From: Planctomycetota bacterium
Lineage (GTDB): Bacteria > Planctomycetota > Phycisphaerae > SM23-33
Direction of reading: 5' to 3'
NCBI GenBank assembly: GCA_021160865.1
Contig: JAGHBS010000130.1
Location: forward strand, 1-15,723
DNA length: 15,723 nt
Shown: piece after piece, positions 1-9,541 of the stretch
Layout of the letters: each line of letters begins with the position of its first letter
Numbering within the stretch: the first letter of the stretch is position 1
Notes under the pieces: generated by a model
What the model was told of the DNA's origin: nothing
What the model saw: only the letters and a program-made list of their open reading frames with translations
Database searches by the model: none
Translations under genes and position numbers: made by a program

Positions 1-2782
1 CTTGCTGACGTTTGGCAAGTTCAGCAAGGCGACCTTTGACACCAGCAATAATTTTCTTCGCCTTTGCCTGTTCCTCAGACGCTAACCGTCGGGCTTGTTC
101 AGCCTGTTGGAGGATTTTTTGAGCCTGCTGGGATTGTTTGGCAAGGCTTTCCTGCTGGGCAGCGAGTTTCTCTGCCTTTGCCGCCAGTTCCTCAGCTGCT
201 GCTCGATGTGCGACTTGCTCAAGCGCCTTCGCTGCCGTTTCCTGCTGTGGAATGGCTTGAGCAGGTTTGAGGGCTTGCAGTGCCTTGGCAGCCTGGGCGG
301 TTGATTGCTTCGCTTGCGATGATTGCGGTGCTAATGGAGCGACCTTTCCGGTCTTACTTGCCAGATTTGCTGCTTCTTTTGCAAGGGCTGCCTGCTCACG
401 AGCAAGTTGCTTCAACTGCTGCTGCATCTCTGCAATACGCTGTTCAGCAGCGGTATTTGCCCTCAATATCTCCTGAGCCCGTTGAAGTTGTTTAACCCGA
501 CTAACTAAGTTGGCTGCCTGTTTGCCCTGTTGCTGAAGCGCCTTTGCTAAAGCGGCTGGGCTTTCCCTGACCATCTCTCCCAAATCACGAGCAACCTCAC
601 GCTGGGCTTGAGCCCATTGCTTATCGTCAAGATTAGCAAAGGGATTATTTTCATCGCTCCTTAGGGGTTCGGGTGCCTTTGCTTCGGCTAACTCTTCCTG
701 ACGGAGGGAAAGTTCCTCAAGCATCGCTGCCCGCTGGGCAACATCCGCCAATACGTCAAGCTGCTTTAGCAACTGCTCGACTATCATCAGCGATCTTTCT
801 ATCTGAAAATCGCACTCATCAGTCAGTTCTGCCCGTCGTTTGACGGTATCAGTGATTTTCACCAATCCCGCAAGTTCCCTTGCCTTTCCAATATGATTCT
901 CTGCAAGGTCAGTCAACTTTTGCGACATTATGGCATATTCACCATCGGCGGTAAGGTCAGCCAATTTGTAAGCGTCGTCCTGTGCTGTCAAAAGATGCTG
1001 CCTCATCTTATCAATCTGCGCAACGACCCTTTCTGAGAGAGTCTTCATCGATGGCATCGCTCGATGAAGAGGCCCGGAGATTTGCTTCGCCGATTTGAGT
1101 TCCTTGTAAATCTTCTTTAGTACCTCACGAATCCTCAACTCCATTGCCAATTGCACTTGAAGGGCGTAAAGAGGTGCTTTAACGTCCAGTTCAATCGTTC
1201 TGGGACGAGATAATCCCTCCTGCGGACCTTCAAGTCGGGCAGGTAAATTGTCCCTGGCACGAATCTGGATGGTAACCCGCCTGGCAGCAGATAAATCAAG
1301 AGTGGCTAAATCGAGCACTGTCGAACCGGAAACAAAGCAACCCGCCCCTGCAGGTGTAGCTGGTGAAACAGACACCGCCAGCGGCACTGGTTTTAATCGC
1401 TTGCCGTCTATCGAGATAAGCATATCTGCCGAGGTGATGCCGAAATCGTCGCTTATCTGAAATGACACCGGCAAACGATCGGTAGGCCGTAATCTCAACT
1501 TCCTATCGGCAGGCGGATCGACTATCTGCACACTCGGCGGATTATCAGGCTTGAGAATTATGCTGCGTTCGACGGGGTCGCTCTTGAAGCCATACTCATC
1601 GACGATTACCATCCGCCAGGTCTTACCGGTATTCTTATCAATCTTGCAGGTAAACCTTACCGTTTGTGCGTCGGGCATGGAAGTTTCAACGGGCTTGCCA
1701 CCGATTCTCAATTCCGCCCATTCAGCAGGCTTATTCAACTTAACCTGAACGGTGGCAACAGTACCGGCTGGACCCGTTAATCGACCGTTAGATGGCATCA
1801 AGGGAACATCGGGACGATTAACGTACTCCGGATAGTGATAACCTACTTCGATGCCAGTAATTGCAGGTCTTGGGACAATTCGTACGGAATAATACTTGCT
1901 AATAGCATCGTCCAGACGCACGCGATACGAGAATGATTTACCCCACGGACCCTTAGACCAAAGTGGACCGGTGGCGTAAGTATATACCCCCTCATCACCA
2001 GCAGTCATTTTGTATATCTTTTTACTTCCGTCGAAGCCGATGATACGAACCCTTGCAAGCGAGACCTTCTTGCCTCTTTTTCCATCATCTGCAGGAATTG
2101 ATGCTCGCACCTCTAACGACATTCCCTCGGCAAGGACACAATCACCGGGAGAGACCTTAAGTTTTCCCGCATAGATATTCGGCAGGTTCAGGTATGGGAC
2201 GACCGTTTTAGCAAGCAACCTACCAACAGGTGCCGGGTAAAGAGCAAAAAGCACGGCTAATATCGCCACTGCCGCAGCGAGGAAATAAAGTGGTGGCAAA
2301 GCCTTTTTGAAGTTAATCTCCCGACGGGGTTTGACGATATTGACGTGCGAGACCGCTTCGTGCGCCAAGGCATTGAGAAGTGCCTGAGAACCCTTTATCT
2401 CCGGGGCATCATCACTTTCGAGCAATTCAATAGTCGAACTCAATCGTTCCTGCAGTTCCGGATGTCGCTGCTCCACTACTCTGGCGATACCTGCCAGCGT
2501 GAAACTCCTTGCCAGCGGTCGGACAAGCGTCAAAAATGCAACAATTATTCCTGCCACTACCCATAGAAGCGTCAATGCGTAATACTGTATCGGCTCGACC
2601 GGTAACCATTTGGCAGCGATAACCATTGCAACGAGTATCCCCGCAACCATCGCTGCTATGGTACAGAATATTCCTCTAACAACGATAGCTGCCCTTGCCC
2701 GCCAGATGACTTCACGGAGTCTGGCTTCAATTGGTGCTATCGAAACCCCTTTATCTATATCCATCATCGGCACATTCGTCAT
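1..2782 (-). CDS. Three-TM, beta-rich, coiled-coil membrane protein (DUF4175-like), C-terminus beyond the window
   Basis: The minus strand is open from the start codon to base 1 with no stop, so at least 927 residues are present and the C-terminus is missing. The first ATG (2791) directly abuts the GGTGGAGG ribosome site. The ATG at 2782 lies 9 nt from GGAGG and is the better start. Numbered from 2791, two TM helices lie at about 38-60 and 71-90, then a segment with the motif EQRHPELQERLSST (about 108-121), and a third TM at about 165-184. Residues about 190-500 look like beta-rich, Ig-like extracytoplasmic domains. From about 540 to the edge the protein is helical and rich in Ala, Gln, Lys and Glu, consistent with a long coiled coil. 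It starts 21 bp after the big VWA gene and is the last cluster member seen. The topology recalls DUF4175 proteins, but that family name is recall only. Probable role: a membrane-anchored rod or scaffold partner of the VWA proteins (inference). Confidence 0.8.
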   Translation of the reverse strand, partial: MTNVPMMDIDKGVSIAPIEARLREVIWRARAAIVVRGIFCTIAAMVAGILVAMVIAAKWLPVEPIQYYALTLLWVVAGIIVAFLTLVRPLARSFTLAGIARVVEQRHPELQERLSSTIELLESDDAPEIKGSQALLNALAHEAVSHVNIVKPRREINFKKALPPLYFLAAAVAILAVLFALYPAPVGRLLAKTVVPYLNLPNIYAGKLKVSPGDCVLAEGMSLEVRASIPADDGKRGKKVSLARVRIIGFDGSKKIYKMTAGDEGVYTYATGPLWSKGPWGKSFSYRVRLDDAISKYYSVRIVPRPAITGIEVGYHYPEYVNRPDVPLMPSNGRLTGPAGTVATVQVKLNKPAEWAELRIGGKPVETSMPDAQTVRFTCKIDKNTGKTWRMVIVDEYGFKSDPVERSIILKPDNPPSVQIVDPPADRKLRLRPTDRLPVSFQISDDFGITSADMLISIDGKRLKPVPLAVSVSPATPAGAGCFVSGSTVLDLATLDLSAARRVTIQIRARDNLPARLEGPQEGLSRPRTIELDVKAPLYALQVQLAMELRIREVLKKIYKELKSAKQISGPLHRAMPSMKTLSERVVAQIDKMRQHLLTAQDDAYKLADLTADGEYAIMSQKLTDLAENHIGKARELAGLVKITDTVKRRAELTDECDFQIERSLMIVEQLLKQLDVLADVAQRAAMLEELSLRQEELAEAKAPEPLRSDENNPFANLDDKQWAQAQREVARDLGEMVRESPAALAKALQQQGKQAANLVSRVKQLQRAQEILRANTAAEQRIAEMQQQLKQLAREQAALAKEAANLASKTGKVAPLAPQSSQAKQSTAQAAKALQALKPAQAIPQQETAAKALEQVAHRAAAEELAAKAEKLAAQQESLAKQSQQAQKILQQAEQARRLASEEQAKAKKIIAGVKGRLAELAKRQQ

Positions 2783-2803
2783 CTTTCCCATCCTCCACCG
2801 CTG

Positions 2804-5800
2804 CTACACCAATCCGACCCGTTTTCGGAGTATCCACTCCGCAGCTGCTACCGTTATGAACAAAACCAATATCAGCCAGGAATCCCATAAGAGAAATTCT
2901 CGACGATGCTTAATCGATATTTTACCGGGCGGGAGGTTCGAGAGCACCTCCCTCGCCTGCCAGGGTGAAACGACGATTCCACGATGACTCAAAGCAGCAA
3001 GACGATTAAGCAAACTTCTATTAGCTGCAAGTTCGACCTCCTCAGTCGGGGCAGATGGATCAACTGAAAATGTGGTTGAAACCTTCTGTGCACCATCCTG
3101 AGCGAGTAGCTTACTTACCATCGGGCCTTCCAATTCCAGCCGATATGCTCCCGCAGGTAGTTCGTCAAGTTTGGCGGTGTACATACCGGGCGAATCTTTT
3201 ATGTACTTCATCGGGACACGCCCGATGCATTTTTCACCACGGAATATCTTCACTGCAATCTGGTTGGTTATCACGGGAGAATAATCAGCCCGAACAAGCC
3301 TTGCTCGAACCACCGGCCTGCTATGTGGCGGATATCGCGTCTTATCTGTACCGAGTTTCACTAATCGAGTCCCTGCAGGTAATTTTCCTGCTGTTGCCCA
3401 TCGGAGTATCTGTCCCCAGAAACGATGATGATACGGATCACCAATACGATACCGAAACCGCCAGCTACGATCCGTAGAAAGCATTAGAACCTTTCCAAGT
3501 CCGCAGCGAGCCATGGTGATAAGAGCATGCGATCGATAATATTTCTCACGCCTCTTGGCGAGACTTTGAGGCGTTGATGCTGGCTCATCCTTACCTGGAA
3601 CGTTAGTCAACCACCGCGGTGCCGACGGTTCATACGCATAAGCAAGGACTACTCCAGCAGGCGTGGCCTGTGTGTATCTACTACGCCAATAAAGCCTCGG
3701 CAGTGAGTTCCAAATTTTGTTCGATCTATCCTCGTCCGGATGCATTCTACCTATCACGTGCTGTTTGCCCACTGGCGTTAACATGATGCGGAAACCTGCT
3801 TTTCCAACCGGATCAGCACGGGCAGAATCCTCTAAGCGGAGCGGAATTAACTCTGCAAGGTCGGTATCGGCGTATGCTCCGGGCATAAATCGTGGACCTG
3901 CGACGAAAACCACTGTCCCACCACGATCATTGACGAATTTACGAATCGTCCGCAAATCCTCGCTGGTAAACACATCGGGGGGAACATCGCCTATTATAAT
4001 CACGTCAAACTTCAACCATTCTTCCTCATTAGCAGGAAAGGTGGTGGCTTCCACCTCTTTGAGAGGTCTGCTAACTGAGGCAGGTATCTTCTTGCGAGGC
4101 GGCTGACCTTCAAATCGCATCGGCTCGGTAAGAACGTACTGCAATCGGACTGTCTTATCCCTGCCCGAGAAAAGATTCTTCAAGTATCTAAACTCCCATC
4201 GCGGAACTGAATCAATCAAGAGGACCTTGGTCTTATCGTCCTTTACCGACAACATTAGCGAATATGAATTATTATCTGTGAAAACTTCGCCAGGAACTTT
4301 TTCAACCTCAATACGATACGTATGTAAACCAACCTTTTCAGGCTTATCCGATAGTTGAATCTGCTCACGGAAAATGTCGCTGGTAACTTCAATTCCTCGT
4401 GAATCAACCTTCTTTTTGCCATCGTACAATGCCACGCTAACAGACTTACCCTTCATCCCATCGAGTTTGAGTTTGACATTAATGAACATCTTATCGGACA
4501 GATACACCGTATCGGGCGCTTCAATGGAAACGATGGCAGCGTCGGTGGGGGGTCTTTTAGCACCGATTAATACTCCACAGAATGATGCCCCTGCCCCTCC
4601 AAGTGTCCTACCGATAGGATCGACATTTTCCCCGCTGTTATCCTGACCATCGGTCAGCACCACAACCCCGGCAAGATTATCCGTACCTACCTCGCTAATT
4701 GCCTTCCGCAACGCAGCTACAAGATTGGTACGCCGACGATTAATATCTTTATCATCAACCTGACCTGCAAAATTGGCATTCGAGAAAAGTTTCTTATCAC
4801 TATCAGCAGATTCCTTCGAGCCCTCCCCTAATGCGATTACCTTGGGTATGGGGTCGGAGAAATTACGCAGATTAACCTGACAGATGTCGCCCGCAAAGGT
4901 GTATGCTCGTACATCGTATTGTTTGGTGAGTAAGTCGAGGATGCTTTTCTTTTTACCCTTACCCTTCCTGGGAGTATGCACCAGCGTCGCAATCGCTGTA
5001 CTGAACCTGTCAAGTTTACCGACGGCATCAATGGCAGCACGATCAGCAGGCGAGAGACGTTCATATAATAACTTATCAAGCGCAGCCCCGACCTTTTCAA
5101 ATGTCGGGCAAACCTCCGCCATTACCGCTATTGCCTTGTTGAGCGAACTCTGCAAACGGGACAGATTGTCTATAAGTGCATCAGGATCGTCCTGATCCGT
5201 ATCTATCTTCGCTTGAAGCAATGCAGGCTGAATCTGCTTGGACAACCTTGCCTTTGCATCAAGCAATGATACCCGAAGATTTTGAAATTCCTTCCCCCTC
5301 CCTGCAAGGTCTTGCAAAGTATCTTCCAATTCCTTTATCTGCTTTGCAATCGTCTTGGAGGCATGCGATATCTTCTTATGTAAGTCCTTACGTCGCTTCT
5401 TCAATTGATCAACAGCAGCCTTTTTCGATAGGTTTTTAATCCGACCAAGCCAGGCTGACTCATTGGTAAGTTCGTCACGAATATCCCGCAAGGTACGTGC
5501 ATCCTGCTGAAAATGCCAGGGTCGATGTCCAGCAGCGGCGGAAAATCCCTCTGCCAGGCATATCTTCTCCGACGGTGAAAGGTTATTATCCGCAATGTGC
5601 ATCGAGGCAGAATCATCCACTAATATAATCAACGATCGTTTAATACCCTTTGCCCAAGTCGAGGCAAAAACGGGCTGAAGCAACATGAGGATAATCAATC
5701 CCAATAACGTCAACCTCAACATCGTCAGGATGAAACCCATTCGACGGGAGATAACCTTCCTTTCAAGCCTGTAAAGCCAGATAATCGCCTCTGCCAGTAG

Positions 5801-6097
5801 GACCGCCAATAGCACAATTAGCCAGATCGGCCAGGGGGTCGTCAACGAAAAGACCTTACCAATTATCTGCACCGCAAGCCAAACTGCTGCAAACGCCAGT
5901 ATAATCCGAATAAGGATCGCCAATACTCGTGTGGTCTTTCGGAGCATCTTTTGCTCCGATAGCCCTGCCCCCCTCAGGCGTTTTTGAAATCGGAATAGCG
6001 CCACCCACCCTGCTGCCACTACCGCTATCGCAGGTATCAGCACCCATACAGGAATCGTTTTGCCAAAACCAGCCTGTGCTATCGTAGCACACATCAT
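2804..6097 (-). CDS. Large membrane VWA protein with glutamine-amidotransferase-like domain
   Basis: 1097 aa. Four TM helices lie at about 15-35, 55-80, 88-108 and 120-142. The first strand of a VWA domain follows, with the MIDAS motif DDSAS at 161-165. The rest of the VWA fold resumes only near 365-425 and reaches the strand VVVLTDGQDNSG (D483). About 200 residues are inserted between, including a charged coiled coil at about 205-300. After it come a CARDB/Ig-like segment (about 520-620) and a class I amidotransferase-like domain. That domain holds the motif IDSVPRWEFRYL and the strands FDVIIIGDVPP and GGTVVFVAGP, but I see no catalytic Cys triad. A final TM is at about 1068-1088. The start ATG overlaps the upstream stop as ATGA, with GAGGAGG 10 nt before it, which indicates translational coupling. 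Family knowledge: VWA-MIDAS proteins work with MoxR ATPases. The client is unknown. Confidence 0.88.
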   Translation of the reverse strand: MMCATIAQAGFGKTIPVWVLIPAIAVVAAGWVALFRFQKRLRGAGLSEQKMLRKTTRVLAILIRIILAFAAVWLAVQIIGKVFSLTTPWPIWLIVLLAVLLAEAIIWLYRLERKVISRRMGFILTMLRLTLLGLIILMLLQPVFASTWAKGIKRSLIILVDDSASMHIADNNLSPSEKICLAEGFSAAAGHRPWHFQQDARTLRDIRDELTNESAWLGRIKNLSKKAAVDQLKKRRKDLHKKISHASKTIAKQIKELEDTLQDLAGRGKEFQNLRVSLLDAKARLSKQIQPALLQAKIDTDQDDPDALIDNLSRLQSSLNKAIAVMAEVCPTFEKVGAALDKLLYERLSPADRAAIDAVGKLDRFSTAIATLVHTPRKGKGKKKSILDLLTKQYDVRAYTFAGDICQVNLRNFSDPIPKVIALGEGSKESADSDKKLFSNANFAGQVDDKDINRRRTNLVAALRKAISEVGTDNLAGVVVLTDGQDNSGENVDPIGRTLGGAGASFCGVLIGAKRPPTDAAIVSIEAPDTVYLSDKMFINVKLKLDGMKGKSVSVALYDGKKKVDSRGIEVTSDIFREQIQLSDKPEKVGLHTYRIEVEKVPGEVFTDNNSYSLMLSVKDDKTKVLLIDSVPRWEFRYLKNLFSGRDKTVRLQYVLTEPMRFEGQPPRKKIPASVSRPLKEVEATTFPANEEEWLKFDVIIIGDVPPDVFTSEDLRTIRKFVNDRGGTVVFVAGPRFMPGAYADTDLAELIPLRLEDSARADPVGKAGFRIMLTPVGKQHVIGRMHPDEDRSNKIWNSLPRLYWRSRYTQATPAGVVLAYAYEPSAPRWLTNVPGKDEPASTPQSLAKRREKYYRSHALITMARCGLGKVLMLSTDRSWRFRYRIGDPYHHRFWGQILRWATAGKLPAGTRLVKLGTDKTRYPPHSRPVVRARLVRADYSPVITNQIAVKIFRGEKCIGRVPMKYIKDSPGMYTAKLDELPAGAYRLELEGPMVSKLLAQDGAQKVSTTFSVDPSAPTEEVELAANRSLLNRLAALSHRGIVVSPWQAREVLSNLPPGKISIKHRREFLLWDSWLILVLFITVAAAEWILRKRVGLV

Positions 6098-8559
6098 CGT
6101 ATGGATACCTCCTCGGGCCGAACTGTCTTGCCCGTCGGTACGGGGGGCTCTCCAAACTCTTCAAAGTCAACTGCCTTGCTACCGAAAGCAACGCTCTCTG
6201 CAAGGTGCATCTTACGACTGGCGGCTATGGCACGAGTGGTCAAAATCTCACCTACCAACAATATCAGGATGACAATGGCAACGTATCGCCAGATCTCACT
6301 GCCAGGAACACCTCCGCGAATGGCAGCAATTACCTGCGAAAGATTATCAGCATGACGAAGAGGAACAAACTGATTAGCCCGCCGATAATCATCTCTCGAA
6401 AGCAACGCAAAATTGCTCTCCTGGGGGTCTGACTTAACTACAAACGGAATGCCTTCCCTGGCAACTCTGTCGATTATCAATCCCTGCTTGATAAGTTTGC
6501 TCGACAATGCTGCAGGTAAAATGAGGCGATAAACTCCCGGCTGAGTCGTCAATGAAAACCTCACTTGCCATTCATCCCCACTTTTACTAAAACGCATCAT
6601 CCTACTTTGACCTCTTGGATCAACTACCTCAGCCACGCGTGCGGATTTACCTGCTGAACTCATCACCGAATCGGGCACTGAGAAGACAAACTGCTCTCCG
6701 GGCTGAAGATTCATCGGCTGCTGACCTGGACCAGCCAGGTAGTAAACCAATTCATGCACCAGCGGGACGTAAGATTCATGTACGGGCAAATCTGAAAACT
6801 CCCGATTCAATGGCAAAGCCAGTGTAATCACAAGTCCGTCCGATAACCGCCTCTGAATGAGGAAAGGCTCACCCGTATCAAGCGTGGCACCTACTGATAC
6901 ATTTTTATCTGCCTGATCCAGTGCTAATCTCCAATGCCGTTTGATGGCTACGGAACCCAAATCGCTCACCGATGGGTCGGAAAGCAGCGTCAAGCCGGGA
7001 TTGGTAATCGAGCCAACGAGCACATGAGCAAAGCGAACCTTACCCTCTCGTTCTTCTCCATCGGAGCGAATATCCAAGCAACGACAGCCCAAGACGCTTT
7101 GCCCCTCCGACGTTTTCCAGCCATTGTAAAAATCTCTTCTTGCCTTATCACCGAGGGCAATTAGAACTCCCCCGCCTTTCTTGACAAACTGCATCAATTG
7201 TACTGCCTTTGCCTTGGGCAAATATGGGACATCCACCAAGATGACAACGGCATATTTATCAAATCTCTTAATGGTAGATACATCAGCAGCTGCGACGACG
7301 GTCGGCTTGATGATGCTAACTTGCTTATCCTCAATACCGGTAGTTGTTTTACCCTTCCTGCTTGGGGCCTTTCCAGAAGGTTTTGATGAATTAATTGATG
7401 GAGCAAGGGCTAATCGTAAGAATCCTGCATCGCCCGAAAGTATCGATGAAACTGAAGACGAGGATTTCCCTTCGATTACAAGTACCGGAAGTACCTTCAA
7501 CACATTCACCACGCGGGATATAGCATTGTCCGGAAGTAAATCATCATCACAGATTACCCTCGCCGATACCTCATGCGGTCCAGGATGCTCGAAACGATGC
7601 TCGAACACAATCGAATTAGATCCGCCCGAAGCGATAGACCCAACCGCTCGTCGTTCGATTACCTCACCATCGATTTTTAACTCCACTGCTTCGGGCGTAA
7701 TGGCGCTTTGTCCAGTGTTTGTAACGGTAACGGTTATTCCAACTGCCCTGTCGGTACCGACAACCTTACGAGAGAAACTCAATGCGGATATAGATACATT
7801 TCGCCATTCCTTCGGACAGGGAAGCGTTCGAACGATAACGACGGGTTTGGTCGGTAAGGAATCTGCCGTTTCAGCAAAGAATTCCCATCGCTTCCGTGCG
7901 GATAAATCCCATCCTATCCGCTGACCGTCGGTAATTAGGATAATCCTCTTGGCTGGATTGGTACCTGATGAAAGCGCCAATGTGGCAGCATGGAGCGATT
8001 CAATTACCTGCATCGACCCGCCCGGAGCCGAGAGGTCATCCAAAGACTCGTGGAGGTCATCACGATCAGAAAGAGGCGTGGGCACTACCATCTGCGCCGT
8101 CGGGCCTGCGAGTACCACGCTGACGGCATCGGCCTTTCGGCAAGCATCGATAATCCGATGAGCCTCGCTGATGGCAAGATGAAAATTGTCCTTCCTTTCG
8201 GAATCGTCCTTATCAGTAGGATTTGCCTTCTCTTCCGGTGCCTTACGCATCATGCTCATCGAGCCATCAATCACGATGGCAATATCCTGAGCGTCGCTGC
8301 CACCGGCAAATAGAGTTCTGCTCTTCAAGAATGGCCTGGCCAAGGCGAAAGCCAGCGCCCCCACCAGCAAACATCGGATAATCATCAAGATTATCTCTTC
8401 GATGAGTATACGGCGATTCCGCGAGGCAAGAGAGGCTTCGAGAAACTGCATCGCCCCCCACTGAACCACCGTCGCACGACGACGGTTGAGAATGTGTATA
8501 ATTATTGGGACCGATACACCAATAAGTCCCAGCAGCATTGCAATGTTGAAAAATATCAT
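6094..8559 (-). CDS. BatA-like membrane VWA protein with CARDB and amidotransferase-like region
   Basis: 821 aa. The N-terminus is a typical BatA (aerotolerance regulator N-terminal) domain: TM at about 4-24, the HILNRRR / W-GAMQFL segment, then TM at about 54-76. A VWA domain follows with MIDAS residues D98, S100 and S102 (DGSMS) and the strand IILITDGQ (D211). Residues about 245-335 resemble a CARDB/Ig-like domain. Residues about 335-500 resemble the amidotransferase-like fold, with the strands AVVILVDVPYL and GGGVLIALGD. A C-terminal TM is at about 762-785 and a short charged tail ends the protein. It lies 25 bp after the DUF58 gene and overlaps the next gene by 4 bp. Its domain order repeats that of the 1097-aa protein, so the two look like paralogues that may form a pair in the membrane (inference). 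The ribosome site is weak (GAAAG next to ATG), perhaps reflecting coupling to DUF58 translation. Confidence 0.88.
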   Translation of the reverse strand: MIFFNIAMLLGLIGVSVPIIIHILNRRRATVVQWGAMQFLEASLASRNRRILIEEIILMIIRCLLVGALAFALARPFLKSRTLFAGGSDAQDIAIVIDGSMSMMRKAPEEKANPTDKDDSERKDNFHLAISEAHRIIDACRKADAVSVVLAGPTAQMVVPTPLSDRDDLHESLDDLSAPGGSMQVIESLHAATLALSSGTNPAKRIILITDGQRIGWDLSARKRWEFFAETADSLPTKPVVIVRTLPCPKEWRNVSISALSFSRKVVGTDRAVGITVTVTNTGQSAITPEAVELKIDGEVIERRAVGSIASGGSNSIVFEHRFEHPGPHEVSARVICDDDLLPDNAISRVVNVLKVLPVLVIEGKSSSSVSSILSGDAGFLRLALAPSINSSKPSGKAPSRKGKTTTGIEDKQVSIIKPTVVAAADVSTIKRFDKYAVVILVDVPYLPKAKAVQLMQFVKKGGGVLIALGDKARRDFYNGWKTSEGQSVLGCRCLDIRSDGEEREGKVRFAHVLVGSITNPGLTLLSDPSVSDLGSVAIKRHWRLALDQADKNVSVGATLDTGEPFLIQRRLSDGLVITLALPLNREFSDLPVHESYVPLVHELVYYLAGPGQQPMNLQPGEQFVFSVPDSVMSSAGKSARVAEVVDPRGQSRMMRFSKSGDEWQVRFSLTTQPGVYRLILPAALSSKLIKQGLIIDRVAREGIPFVVKSDPQESNFALLSRDDYRRANQFVPLRHADNLSQVIAAIRGGVPGSEIWRYVAIVILILLVGEILTTRAIAASRKMHLAESVAFGSKAVDFEEFGEPPVPTGKTVRPEEVSIR

Positions 8560-8584
8560 CTTTCAGACAATCCCGTTTATCGTC

Positions 8585-9523
8585 TTACCTTGCCCGTGCC
8601 ATCCTCCTTGCAAGGTAGTGTGCCAAAGCAATATCAAAGTCTCTGCGAGTGGATAATTGAACGTAGTCGATATCCATCTGCCCACAGCCCATCTCAAGCC
8701 GACGTATGAACCTGCGCACCTGGTTGAGATACTCATTCCTCAATGCTCGTGGATCGAGCGGAATCCTATGATTAGTCCGTTCAAGATTCTCAAATATACT
8801 CCACCGATTGAATGGGAAGGTAATCTCCTCCTCTGCCATTACGTGCATCAATAGAACCTCGTGCTTCTTATACCGGAAATGATGTAATGCCTTCAAAATT
8901 TCATCAATATCGTCGAACATATCTGAAATTATGACAATTAATCCCCTTCGATGGGCACGTTCAGCCAGGTCATGAAAAATCTTTGCCAGGGAGGTCTCTT
9001 TACCAGGCTCAGTCTGCCAGAGAGTCTCGAGTATAACCTGCAGATGATTTGCCCTGCTCCGAGAGGGAATATAACGTCTTATTTCCGTATCAAAGGTAGC
9101 CAAGCCCACTGCATCTTGCTGGTGAATCATCAAATGAGCAAGTGAAGCTGCTAAAAATCGGGCATACTCGAACTTGCTCAATATCTTACCATCATGCTTG
9201 GCTGCCATCTTGCCGGTATAACTCATCGAGCCTGATGCGTCGAGCAGGATAAGGGCACGGAGATTGGTCTCCTCGACATATTGCTTGATGTAGTATCGGT
9301 CGGACCGACCATAGACGCGCCAATCAAGGTCGCGGATATCATCGCCAGGAACATACTCACGGTGCTCGGCGAACTCGACGCTGAAGCCCTTGTATGGGCT
9401 CTTGTGCTTCCCCGATATGAATCCTTCTACCACACCCCTTGCGATAAGCTCCAAACGATGTATTTTCGCAAGGGCATCGCCGTCAAGCAACTTCATATAT
9501 TCAGGTTGTCCGTTATGATTCAT
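8585..9523 (-). CDS. DUF58 family protein (VWA-like MoxR partner)
   Basis: 312 aa with no TM helix, so probably cytosolic. The DUF58 signature is complete: G-KHKSPYKGFSVEFAEHR at about 38-55, then YVPGDDIRDLDWRVYGR (57-73) and the segment to EETN at 87. A VWA-like core follows with MIDAS residues D95, S97 and S99 (LDASGSM), T177 and D201 (IISDMFDD). The length fits the short soluble DUF58 form. In other bacteria DUF58 genes sit beside moxR and batA, and the protein is thought to link the ATPase to membrane VWA partners. Here it is 18 bp after the sugar isomerase-like gene and 25 bp before the BatA-like gene. The start ATG is preceded by GTGGA 3 nt away, a poor site. A second ATG at residue 10 is possible but has no better site. 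Confidence 0.93.
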   Translation of the reverse strand: MNHNGQPEYMKLLDGDALAKIHRLELIARGVVEGFISGKHKSPYKGFSVEFAEHREYVPGDDIRDLDWRVYGRSDRYYIKQYVEETNLRALILLDASGSMSYTGKMAAKHDGKILSKFEYARFLAASLAHLMIHQQDAVGLATFDTEIRRYIPSRSRANHLQVILETLWQTEPGKETSLAKIFHDLAERAHRRGLIVIISDMFDDIDEILKALHHFRYKKHEVLLMHVMAEEEITFPFNRWSIFENLERTNHRIPLDPRALRNEYLNQVRRFIRRLEMGCGQMDIDYVQLSTRRDFDIALAHYLARRMARAR

Positions 9524-9541
9524 AATTCCACAAAAACCCGA

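Noticed and set aside
2610..2987. A 125-codon plus-strand open frame
   Set aside because: It spans the boundary between two well-supported minus-strand genes and gives a product with no recognisable features.
7181..7924. A 247-codon plus-strand open frame
   Set aside because: It lies entirely antisense to the BatA-like VWA gene, whose domains and motifs are clear. The translation shows no domain and mirrors codon bias of the minus-strand gene.
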